DNA from: Akkermansia muciniphila
GTDB lineage: Bacteria > Verrucomicrobiota > Verrucomicrobiia > Verrucomicrobiales > Akkermansiaceae
Length of the DNA: 38,090 nucleotides
Assembly (NCBI GenBank): GCA_945879075.1
Contig: CAMCUY010000011.1
Location: forward strand, 1 to 38,090
Direction of reading: 5' to 3'
A model generated the notes under the pieces. It saw only the letters and a program-made list of their open reading frames with translations, had not been told where the DNA came from and ran no database searches. The position numbers and the translations under genes were made by a program. Each line of letters begins with the position of its first letter. The stretch's first letter is position 1. Positions 18,329-25,493 of this stretch are shown here, piece by piece.

Positions 18329-20374
18329 TTAACGATTCGCCGCCGGTCTCCGGGACTTCCGTTCCAATGGCACGGTGAGCTTGAGTCGCACGCCCTCGCC
18401 GGGCCGGGTCTCGACGCCGAGTTCCGCGCCCAGAGCTTCGGTCCGCTGGCGCAGCGCGCGCAGGGTCGCTGGCCGTTCCAGCCGCGCGGGATCGATGCCG
18501 ACTCCGTTGTCGGCTATGGTTAGCGTGAAATGGCGGTCCGTGGCTGCGGCGCGGATTTCCGCCGTCGAGGCCTTGGCGTGGCGGATGATGTTGTGCAGCG
18601 CCTCCCGGAAAAACAGAAACAGGTGGCGGGTCTCGTCTTCCGGAAGCTCGGTCTGCCAGGCTGCCTCGTCCGCCGTGAATTTCCATTCCACGGTCTCCAA
18701 CATGATCGAGCTGGTCTCCCGCAAATGCTCGACGGTGCCGATGCGGTGGTCGCCTTCCGGCCGGAGCAGCCAGACGATGTCGCGCACGGCGCTGACCGTC
18801 TCCGCGGCGATTCGCTGGATCCGCTTCAGCTCGTCGGACGGACCCGCCCGGCCTTCCGCCAGATCGGCAATCATCTGGATGCTTCCGAGATTGCTGCCGA
18901 CCTCGTCGTGAAGATCCCCGGCGATTCGCTCGCGCACCTTGATCAGCTCTTGGTTCGCATGAATGCGGTAGCGGATCGGCAGCGCGATGATCAGAAACGC
19001 TCCGGCCAGTCCGACAATCGCGATGGCCATCTGCCCGGTGCGCCGCCAGCCAGCGATCAGGCGGTCGGCTTCGGCGCGCAGCTCGTGGCGGCGGGTTTCT
19101 AACTGCAACCGCCGGTCCAGCAGGGGCATCCACTCGCGGGTCGAAACAAGGCGTCCGTCCGGGCCGAAGCCGTCGCTGAGCGCGGCTCCGCTCCAATAGC
19201 GGCCGCCCGGGGCGATGATGTTAAGCATCCCGTCTGATGAGCTCACCACCTTGCCCAGCGCCAGATTGCGATTTCCCGATAGGACCTCCACCTCGCTCAA
19301 GGCGAAGAACGCGGGATAGTTCTCGAAGTCTTTCCACATCTCGACGGCTTCGATTCTAACGTGGCGGCCGCGGACGGCCGGGAAGGCGAGCTCCACCGGA
19401 TTGTGTCCGGGATTTCGCATTTCGTGCTTCTTGATCAGCGGCCAGTTGGCGGGCGCCGCGGACTCGTCCGTTTCGGAAACGGAGACCGTGAGTTTCCTGG
19501 GGAAACCGAATCCGCTCGGCAGGTCGGACGTCGGCTTCCTGGCGGGCAGCAGGCGGACACCGTCCACCGCGGCGGACTCGCCGAGGTCGATAGTCAGCGA
19601 GGCGGACTCCCTCGCGCCCGGCCGGCCCTCGGAAAGCCAGCCGACGTTTCGGTTCTCTCTTGCGGGGATCTCCGGGAAACCTAACGGTGTCTGGCCATCG
19701 ACCAGAAATCCCGGGCTCCAGTGCCATGGCGCGGACGGTGTCGAGCCGCCGAGACTGCGGACCTCGCTTCCACGGGCGATGTTGCGCTCGCCTTCGAAGG
19801 CGAACACTTCGGCCCAGGCATGGACGAAACTTCCCTCGCCCTCGTAGTCCGGATGCAGCAGCTCGGCGGAAATTCTCAGGCCCGCCGCTTCGAGCGGGGG
19901 GGCGATTTGATAGACGAATGGATGGCCCTTCCTCACCGGGTGGCTGCCGGTGTTCCTTTCGCGGGCGATGCTCCGGATCACCTTGCCCTCGGGGTCTATC
20001 AGCTCAACGGTGAAGCTCTCCGGCATGCCGTATTGGGCGTCCAGCCCCCTGGCGTCGTAGCGCCGACTGGGGACCAGCACGATCAGATCGATCGTGGCGG
20101 CTTTCGGCCAACGGACTTCGATCGCGTATCGCGAATCGCGCTCGGGCGTGGCTTGCGGGTGAATGCTGGCGAAGCCGCCGGTGCCGCCTTGGTCGTCGAT
20201 CGGGATTTCCGGCAAGCCTTCCAGCCGGGGAGCGAGGGTTTTCAGCTCGCTTTCAATCTCCTTCAAACGCCCGGAAAAGACCCGCGCCAGGCGCTCGTCC
20301 CAGCTGGCATCGGCAGCGAACGCCAATTGAACCGTCAGGAAAGATACGGTCAGAAATCCGGGGATGTGGCGCAT
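18329..20374 (-). CDS. Sensor histidine kinase with tandem discoidin-like (F5/8C) periplasmic modules
   Basis: A 681-residue membrane kinase with a signal peptide (1-21) and a periplasmic region up to about 445. That region seems to hold two discoidin/F5-8C-like beta-sandwich modules (about 80-195 and 215-370). Each closes with the hallmark pattern of that family: WAEVFAFEGERNIARGSEV and LSEVEVLSGNRNLALGKVV. One membrane helix (about 448-466) leads to a HisKA_3 dimerisation domain with phospho-His489 in RERIAGDLHDEVGSNLGSI. The ATPase domain has the N-box FFREALHNIIRHA (Asn595) and ADNGVGI (621-627). It is the partner of the adjacent regulator. F5/8C modules commonly bind glycans, so a carbohydrate signal is a reasonable guess, not shown. 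Confidence 0.88.
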   Translation of the reverse strand: MRHIPGFLTVSFLTVQLAFAADASWDERLARVFSGRLKEIESELKTLAPRLEGLPEIPIDDQGGTGGFASIHPQATPERDSRYAIEVRWPKAATIDLIVLVPSRRYDARGLDAQYGMPESFTVELIDPEGKVIRSIARERNTGSHPVRKGHPFVYQIAPPLEAAGLRISAELLHPDYEGEGSFVHAWAEVFAFEGERNIARGSEVRSLGGSTPSAPWHWSPGFLVDGQTPLGFPEIPARENRNVGWLSEGRPGARESASLTIDLGESAAVDGVRLLPARKPTSDLPSGFGFPRKLTVSVSETDESAAPANWPLIKKHEMRNPGHNPVELAFPAVRGRHVRIEAVEMWKDFENYPAFFALSEVEVLSGNRNLALGKVVSSSDGMLNIIAPGGRYWSGAALSDGFGPDGRLVSTREWMPLLDRRLQLETRRHELRAEADRLIAGWRRTGQMAIAIVGLAGAFLIIALPIRYRIHANQELIKVRERIAGDLHDEVGSNLGSIQMIADLAEGRAGPSDELKRIQRIAAETVSAVRDIVWLLRPEGDHRIGTVEHLRETSSIMLETVEWKFTADEAAWQTELPEDETRHLFLFFREALHNIIRHAKASTAEIRAAATDRHFTLTIADNGVGIDPARLERPATLRALRQRTEALGAELGVETRPGEGVRLKLTVPLERKSRRPAANR

Positions 20375-20405
20375 ATGGAGTGTCTAGAGCAGTGATCCCG
20401 GCGGG

Positions 20406-21287
20406 TCAAAGCCGGACTTCGGTGAGCCATTTCTCGCGGCGGAACCAAGTTTCCTGGCGCTTGGCGTACTGGCGGGTGGCGGCGTTGATGAGTTCCTCGC
20501 AGGTGGCGCGGTCGATTTCCCCGGCGACAAGCGCGCGGATTTCGCGGAAGCCGATGGCTTTCTCACAGTTCGTGGAAACATCCGCCAGCGCGGCGACCTC
20601 CTCTAACGCGCCGCCGTCAAGCATCGCGCGGGTGCGCAGGGCGATCCGGGCATGCAGGTCGGGCCGGGTTCGTTGGATGACGACGCCGCGGAGTTGTGAG
20701 GAAATCTCCGCAGTCTTGGATTCCCAGCCGTCGCGCAGGTCGGAGGCTTTTTGTCCGCTGAGGATGCAGATTTCCAAGGCGCGGGAAACGAAGCGTCGGT
20801 TTTGCAGCGCGGTGCGGGCGGCTTCCACCGGATCGAGCTGTTGGAGATGGGCGACGAGGTCGTCTAGCGGGCGGGCGTCCATTTCCTCCCGCACCGCGGC
20901 GTCGGCGGTGGGCAGCGGGGCGGCGCCGTGGGTGAGAAACTTCAGATAGAGCCCGGAGCCGCCGGTGATGACCGGAGTCTTGCCGCGCGACTGGATCTCC
21001 GCGATGACGGGTTTTGCCAGGTCGACATAGCGCTGCGCATCGGCGGACTCGGTGGGGGCGAGCACGCCGTAGAGGTGGTGGGGGACTTGCGCGAACTCTT
21101 CGGAAGAAGGGGCGGCGCTGACGATTTCGAGACCGCGGTAGAGTTGGAAGGCGTCGGCGTTGACGATCTCGCCGTCGAGCTTGCGCGCCATTTCCAAGGC
21201 GAGCGAGGATTTCCCGGAAGCGGTGGGGCCGCAGATATAAAACGCTATGGGGTCAGTCCCCGCAGTCTCACAAACTCTCGAGTTCAT
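20406..21287 (-). CDS. miaA: tRNA dimethylallyltransferase MiaA with a displaced 5' end
   Basis: Adds dimethylallyl to N6 of A37 in tRNAs reading UNN codons. The protein has the P-loop GPTASGKSSLALEMA (about 20-34), the catalytic NADAFQLYRGLEI, VPHHLYGVL, the TGGSGLYLKFL segment and the C-terminal RQYAKRQETWFRREKWL, as expected for MiaA. The oddity is the start. Residues 1-12 are encoded inside the inverted repeat and end of the RAYT unit (21248-22196), so the present ATG 21287 lies in mobile DNA. It has no Shine-Dalgarno sequence and is only 10 nt after the RAYT stop, so expression may depend on coupling or on a transcript from the element. Conserved residues of the core appear intact. Confidence 0.92.
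   Translation of the reverse strand: MNSRVCETAGTDPIAFYICGPTASGKSSLALEMARKLDGEIVNADAFQLYRGLEIVSAAPSSEEFAQVPHHLYGVLAPTESADAQRYVDLAKPVIAEIQSRGKTPVITGGSGLYLKFLTHGAAPLPTADAAVREEMDARPLDDLVAHLQQLDPVEAARTALQNRRFVSRALEICILSGQKASDLRDGWESKTAEISSQLRGVVIQRTRPDLHARIALRTRAMLDGGALEEVAALADVSTNCEKAIGFREIRALVAGEIDRATCEELINAATRQYAKRQETWFRREKWLTEVRL
21248..21271 (+). repeat. Left inverted repeat of the RAYT unit (internally deleted copy)
   Basis: TGGGGTCAG is joined directly to TCCCCGCAGTCTCAC. Compared with the right copy it lacks a 14-bp central block and has one mismatch. On the minus strand it encodes part of the present MiaA N-terminus (Cys6 to Pro13). Confidence 0.8.
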
Positions 21288-21297
21288 TGAATCGTTT

Positions 21298-22116
21298 TCA
21301 CAGTTTTTTGTTTCGTTTCACCTCACCCAGCATCCGGCTGACCGATCCCGGATGCCCCATTCCCGGACCTTGGCCCAACCACTCCCGGCTCACGGCGGTT
21401 TTGCTGGCCAGCAAACCAGCCAGCAGCGCCTTGCGCTCATCCCCTTTGCGCAAGGCCTCCAGTTCCTGGCTGCTAGTGGGCAAACCCAGCTCCGGCGCAT
21501 AGCGCGAGATCAAGTCTTCGGCGTCTTTCGCACCGTGATCCCGCCAACTCTCCGCCGTGCCTTTCCGCGGTCTTGTTCTTTGGCCGCCTTTCAGTTTCTC
21601 CATCAGGCCCAGCAACTGATCCTTGAATGTATCCTCTCCCAAATACCACCCACGCTTCATGGCGGCCTGGGATTTCTCGCCGATTTTTCCTCCCTCTTCC
21701 GCTCTCGCCTCCAGCCACGCCACATAGGCGCGTCTGCCCCTGCTGTCCTTGGCCAGTTCGAAGGATTGCAGCACGCGATCTATCTCCAGCCATTTCGGCC
21801 CCGTGCCCCGCGCATACCTTGCCAAGCTACTCCAACGATAGTCCGCCAGTTCGCCGTGCAGTCCTCCGGCCAACCCCGCACGGGCGGGATTGAGATGGAT
21901 GTAATCCGCGACGATGCGAAAATAATGCTGATCCGCGTCGCTCCCGCTCACCGGCACCGCTTTGTAGCGGCCTTGGAACACATGTCCTTTGCGTCCCCGC
22001 GCGCGGTTCCAGCCCTGGCTGAAAACGCCAAGCAACCATTTCATGCCCGCGACCAGATTCGTTTGGGGAGTCTCCAGAAGCAGGTGAAAGTGGTTATCCA
22101 TCAACACCCTAGCCAT
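21298..22116 (-). pseudogene. REP-associated tyrosine transposase (RAYT, Y1/IS200-like), N-terminally truncated
   Basis: A 272-residue frame resembles RAYT transposases from the HUH motif onward: MDNHFHLLLETP, then MKWLLGVFSQGWNRARGRKGHVFQGRYKA and YIHLNPARAGL, which carries the presumed catalytic Tyr. In full-length relatives about 50-60 residues including a YHV-type strand precede the HUH motif. Here only eleven residues lie before it and an in-frame TAG lies just upstream, so the N-terminal strand is lost. The C-terminal extension (SSQELEALRKGDERKALLAGLLAS) looks like the helical domain typical of the Verrucomicrobial/Planctomycete branch. Probably inactive on its own, but its inverted repeats could still respond to another RAYT. 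Confidence 0.8.
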
Positions 22117-22158
22117 GGCCGCACCCTACGCTTCTTACCATTACACTTCAATCACTAT

Positions 22159-22196
22159 GTGAGACTGAGGGGACTCGTATGTTGATCCTGACCCCA
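22159..22196 (-). repeat. Right inverted repeat of the RAYT unit (full copy)
   Basis: A 38-bp copy that matches the left end in inverted orientation apart from a 14-bp block absent there and one mismatch. It marks the right boundary of the unit, beyond which 164 bp lead to moaA. Confidence 0.8.
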
Positions 22197-22360
22197 GCGA
22201 TGGCTTTCGGTTCGGTTTGACGATTGAACCAGAAGCCTCACACAGCCCCTGGCCCATTGCCAACCTTCCCGATTGCGCTGGCCGCTTGAATTCGCCGAAG
22301 GATTAGGATCTTCTTTGCAGCTGAAGTTCATTCGGATTTGCAGCCGGGCGGGGATCGGTC

Positions 22361-23374
22361 ATGGTTCCCGCGATGGACCTGCCGATGGATCTTCTGGGAC
22401 GCGGACTGCGCGATTTGCGGATATCGGTGACGGATCGATGCAATTTCCGCTGCCGCTACTGCATGCCGGTGGAGGTGTTTGGTCCGGGCCACGCATTCAT
22501 GCCGCGGGAGGAGTTGCTGACGTTTGAGGAAATCGTGACCCTCGTCGGCACCTTGGTCCCGCTGGGAATAGGGAAAGTCCGGTTGACCGGCGGCGAACCG
22601 CTGCTGCGGCGCGGGCTGGATGACTTGGTCGCGCTGCTGGCGGCGGTGGAGGGGGTGAAGGACATCGCCGTCACGACCAACGGAGTTCTGCTCGCCCATC
22701 ATGCGGAGGCGCTCGCGCTGGCGGGGCTGAGTCGGGTCACGGTGAGTCTGGACGCGCTGGACCCGGAGATTTTCGCAAGGATGAACGGGGTGGGCGCGAA
22801 GGTGGAGCGAGTGCTCGCCGGGATCAGCGCGGCGCAGGCGTTCGGACTGCCGGTGAAGGTGAACGCAGTGATCCAGCGCGGGGTGAACGAGGTGGAAATC
22901 CTGCCGCTCGCCCGCTGGGCCAAGTCCGCGGGGGTGGATCTGCGCTACATCGAATACATGGACGTGGGCGAGACGAACGGCTGGAAACTCGGCGAGGTGG
23001 TTTCGGGCGATGAAATTCTATCCATCCTTGCCGCGGAGTTCCCGCTGGTGCCGCGCGATCCGGCATATCGCGGCGAGGTTGCCGTCCACTGGAGCCACGG
23101 TGACGGGGCGGGGGAGATCGGTTTGATCCGCTCGGTGACCCGGCCGTTTTGCCGGGATTGCCAGCGGCTGCGGCTTTCGGCGGACGGGAAAATTTTCACC
23201 TGCCTGTTCGCGGTGGAGGGACATGACCTGAGAGGGATTTTGCGGAGCGGGATGGATTCCCGCGTCCTCGCGGAGACGGTGCGCTCGGTCTGGCAGGCGC
23301 GGGCAGACCGTTATTCTGAAGAGCGCGGGCGGGGAGGGGCGCCCAAGGCAGAGATGAGCTACCTGGGCGGTTAG
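22361..23374 (+). CDS. moaA: GTP 3',8-cyclase MoaA (molybdenum cofactor biosynthesis)
   Basis: Radical SAM enzyme that converts GTP to 3',8-cH2GTP, the first step of molybdopterin synthesis. The 337-residue protein has the N-terminal [4Fe-4S] motif TDRCNFRCRYCMP (Cys27, 31, 34) and GGEPLLRRGL. It also has SLDAL, a substrate-binding middle part with YIEYMDVGETNGW, and the C-terminal cluster Cys264-X2-Cys267-X13-Cys281. It ends in Gly-Gly, as in canonical MoaA. In-frame ATGs at 22373 and 22385 are alternative starts. No other cofactor gene is in the window, so the remaining moa/moe genes must lie elsewhere. It converges with the folate cyclo-ligase gene. Confidence 0.95.
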   Translation: MVPAMDLPMDLLGRGLRDLRISVTDRCNFRCRYCMPVEVFGPGHAFMPREELLTFEEIVTLVGTLVPLGIGKVRLTGGEPLLRRGLDDLVALLAAVEGVKDIAVTTNGVLLAHHAEALALAGLSRVTVSLDALDPEIFARMNGVGAKVERVLAGISAAQAFGLPVKVNAVIQRGVNEVEILPLARWAKSAGVDLRYIEYMDVGETNGWKLGEVVSGDEILSILAAEFPLVPRDPAYRGEVAVHWSHGDGAGEIGLIRSVTRPFCRDCQRLRLSADGKIFTCLFAVEGHDLRGILRSGMDSRVLAETVRSVWQARADRYSEERGRGGAPKAEMSYLGG

Positions 23375-23394
23375 GGATTTCTGTGAGCCTTTTT

Positions 23395-23928
23395 TCAGCC
23401 AGAAATGACGTGGTCCATCAGGACGTCGTGCGGTTCGGGGAAGGTGTCGGTCACCCATTGGATTTCGAAGCAAACCCCAAGCTTGAGCGCGTCGGGGCGG
23501 GCTTTGGCGAGCATCCGGTCGTAGAATCCGCGGCCGCGGCCGAGTCGCCCGCCGCGCGGGTCGAAGGCGAGACCGGGGCAGATGAAGGCGTCGATGTCAG
23601 CCAACGCGACCTCGGGTGATCCGGCGGCGGGTTCGAGGATGCCGAAAGCGCCGTAAACGAAGTCGAGTCCGCTGTGGAAGGTCAGGTCGGTGCCGCGGAC
23701 CTTCGGATAGACCCACCGCGTGTCCGCGCGCAAAAGGAGGATCGCCGATAGATCCACCTCGCCGGGTAGCGGGGAATAGACGGCGACGGTGTGGAGCGCG
23801 GGGTGGGCGAGCAGCCATGTTTCCAGGGCGGCGCAGGCTTTGTCGGAAGCCGGTTGCTGTTCACGCAGGAGCCGCCGCATGGTGTTGCGGAGCTGGGATT
23901 TGTCAGGAATTGATTCGGGAATTGCCAC
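23395..23928 (-). CDS. 5-formyltetrahydrofolate cyclo-ligase
   Basis: ATP-dependent enzyme returning 5-formyl-THF to the active folate pool as 5,10-methenyl-THF. The 177 residues contain the N-terminal Lys/Arg-rich helix (DKSQLRNTMRRLLREQQ) and VAVYSPLPGEVDL, which binds the folate. WVYPKVRG, GILEPAAGSPEV and the nucleotide-binding loop GGRLGRGRGFYDRML follow. The start appears to be GTG at 23928. Only 36 nt separate it from the divergent start of the next gene (ATG 23965), so the promoters overlap. The length is close to the family norm (about 180-200). Confidence 0.9.
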   Translation of the reverse strand: MAIPESIPDKSQLRNTMRRLLREQQPASDKACAALETWLLAHPALHTVAVYSPLPGEVDLSAILLLRADTRWVYPKVRGTDLTFHSGLDFVYGAFGILEPAAGSPEVALADIDAFICPGLAFDPRGGRLGRGRGFYDRMLAKARPDALKLGVCFEIQWVTDTFPEPHDVLMDHVISG

Positions 23929-23964
23929 TTGCCAACAATCGGACTTCTTCCATCCTTACGCCCG

Positions 23965-24528
23965 ATGATGCGTTTTTGGCAAGTAGCGGCGTTTTTTTGT
24001 GCGACGGCTTTGTTTCTCGGTGCGGAGGAACCGCAGAGGTCGTTTTCTTGGAACGCGCCGAAAGTCGTGGCCAGTATGTTCACCGCGGATCTCGGAATGC
24101 TCGATACCGAGCGCGAGGAATACGCCACCAACCTCGCGACGCAGGCTTCCAATCAAGTGACGGCGGCCAAGGCATCGCCCGCATCGCTGGCGGACGCGCG
24201 GCGCTTGCTCGCGCTGGCGCTCCAGCTTTCGCCGCGCAACAAGCGGGCGGTGGTGGCCAATTTTCAGCTTTCCAAGGGGATTCTGCCCGATGGGGTCGAT
24301 GGCCATTACAGCCAGCCGGTGTTGGCGCGGCTGATCCTGACTCGCGGGCAGTTGCTCTTGAAACAAGGCGGTGAGGAAAACCAGCGGCTGGCGCGTTTTT
24401 TCATCCAGCTCGCCGCCGAGCTGGACCCGAAAAACGAGGACGCTGTTTACGCCAGCGAGGTCCAGCGGCTCGATCACGGAGCGGTGGACTGGGCGTCGAT
24501 CACCGATCCCGCCGCCAAGAATCCCTGA
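23965..24528 (+). CDS. Secreted helical-repeat (TPR-like) protein of unknown function
   Basis: A 187-residue protein starting at ATG 23965 (or 23968) with a signal peptide (RFWQVAAFFCATALFLGA). The mature part is alpha-helical and looks like two or three degenerate TPR repeats (LADARRLLALALQLSPRNKRAVVANFQLSKG; RLARFFIQLAAELDPKNEDAVYASE). The helix pairs with 'LxPxN' turns are the reason for the TPR suggestion. No catalytic motif is present. It is followed after 15 nt by the CYTH gene on the same strand, so the two may be co-transcribed. The function is unknown. Confidence 0.7.
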   Translation: MMRFWQVAAFFCATALFLGAEEPQRSFSWNAPKVVASMFTADLGMLDTEREEYATNLATQASNQVTAAKASPASLADARRLLALALQLSPRNKRAVVANFQLSKGILPDGVDGHYSQPVLARLILTRGQLLLKQGGEENQRLARFFIQLAAELDPKNEDAVYASEVQRLDHGAVDWASITDPAAKNP

Positions 24529-24543
24529 CCTGCGATTTCCACC

Positions 24544-25008
24544 GTGGCTGCCGAAATCGAACGTAAATTCCTGGTCGCCGATGATTCGTGGCGCGACGGG
24601 ACTGCCGGCGTGAGGATCGCCCAAGGCTATCTCTCGCAGGATCCGGATCGCACGGTGCGGGTGCGCCTCGCCGGAGAGAACGCTTGGCTCACGATCAAAG
24701 GCCGCACCGAGGGCATCACGCGGGCGGAGTTCGAATACGCGATCCCGGCGGATGACGCGCAGGAGCTGTTAGGATTGTGTTTGCCCTCGGTGATCGACAA
24801 GACGCGGCACGAGGTTTCCTTCGGCGGGCATCTCTGGGAAATCGATGTTTTTCACGGTGATAACGAAGGCCTGGTCATCGCGGAGGTCGAGCTCGCCGAC
24901 GAATCGATCTCCCCCGAACTGCCGCCGTGGGTCGGGGCGGAGGTTTCGTTGGACGCACGCTATTTCAACTCCTGTCTGGCGGCGCAGCCTTACGCGCGGT
25001 GGGGGTAG
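24544..25008 (+). CDS. CYTH-domain protein (triphosphate tunnel enzyme family)
   Basis: A 154-residue single-domain CYTH protein. It begins (GTG 24544) with the family's signature EIERKFLV, a metal-binding ExExK motif. RIAQGYLS, RTVRVRLAGENAWLTIKG, RAEFEYAIP, IDKTRHEVSF and WEIDVFHGDNEGLVIAEVEL supply the charged tunnel residues. Bacterial relatives are inorganic triphosphatases or class IV adenylate cyclases; small stand-alone members are mostly hydrolases of tripolyphosphate or nucleoside triphosphates. Which applies cannot be told from sequence. It follows the helical secreted protein gene by 15 nt. Confidence 0.9.
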   Translation: MAAEIERKFLVADDSWRDGTAGVRIAQGYLSQDPDRTVRVRLAGENAWLTIKGRTEGITRAEFEYAIPADDAQELLGLCLPSVIDKTRHEVSFGGHLWEIDVFHGDNEGLVIAEVELADESISPELPPWVGAEVSLDARYFNSCLAAQPYARWG

Positions 25009-25261
25009 CTTGATGGCGGCGGATATTTCCCGGACGTCATCAAGATTGGCGTGAGCCAGCGCTTCATTCTCGGCCAACGGCTGCCCAACCATGTTATGGA
25101 CAAGCTGGGGACGCTGGTAAAAGTGAGCTACGCCCGGACAAGACCGCGCTGCTAATCCACGATAACGAAGGCATCGAGATGACCCGCTGGGTCGTCCGCT
25201 CAACGAATGCGGCCGGATGGTCGGTGGCTGGCTGAGAAGCGTGCCGGTGGCGCCCCGCCTC
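25009..25261. other. Unassigned stretch between the CYTH gene and the ParE-like remnant
   Basis: No gene recognised. On the plus strand one frame reads from a GTG at about 25053 (VSQRFILGQRLPNHVMDKLG) to a stop near 25150. Another frame then continues (DKTALLIHDNEGIEMTRWV) to a stop near 25235. The pair might be one gene split by a frameshift, but neither half is recognised. On the minus strand a short frame reads QPLAENEALAHANLDDVREI, also unmatched. Confidence 0.35.
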
Positions 25262-25429
25262 TCAGCGCAGGCGGCGGCGCGTGACGCGCTGTTTCATATG
25301 GACGATGGTCACCACTTGAAACTCATCGGCGCAGACACCGTAAATGATCCGGTAGAAGCCTTCATGCACCTCACGCCAAAGGAGGGTGCGATGCAAGCCG
25401 CCTTTCCGAGTGCGTTGAGTCACACCAGG
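25262..25429 (-). pseudogene. RelE/ParE-type toxin remnant (C-terminal part)
   Basis: The last 55 codons of a minus-strand open frame read LLWREVHEGFYRIIYGV and then ADEFQVVTIVHMKQR. This resembles the C-terminal half of ParE/RelE toxins (REVHEGxYRIIYRV followed by a VxIxxVxH strand). The N-terminal half does not match the family and runs into the valS start region, and no antitoxin gene is next to it. A truncated toxin gene left behind next to valS is the best explanation. The similarity is judged from memory only, over a short stretch. Confidence 0.5.
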
Positions 25430-25493
25430 GCATTTGAAAGCGGCAACTCCCACACTGGACAAACCCGGTCGGCTCTGCCATCCATCCGCCCCC

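Larger units (their letters stand above)
21248..22196. mobile_element. IR-bounded RAYT (REP-associated transposase) unit inserted at the miaA 5' end
   Basis: A 949-bp unit whose ends are inverted copies of one sequence: a 24-bp left copy (21248-21271) and a 38-bp right copy (22159-22196). Both start TGGGGTCAG from the outside and end CAGTCTCAC on the inside; the left copy lacks 14 bp in the middle. It encloses one truncated Y1 transposase gene on the minus strand. No target duplication is visible, as expected for this HUH class. The left end reaches into the coding start of miaA. Confidence 0.78.

Noticed and set aside
21298..22116. Intact RAYT gene
   Set aside because: Although long and open, it starts only eleven residues before the HUH motif and has an in-frame stop just upstream, so the N-terminal strand of the catalytic domain is missing.
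25009..25493. T-box or other riboswitch in front of valS
   Set aside because: No T-box signature, stem I or antiterminator-like structure could be recognised; the interval is better explained by gene remnants.
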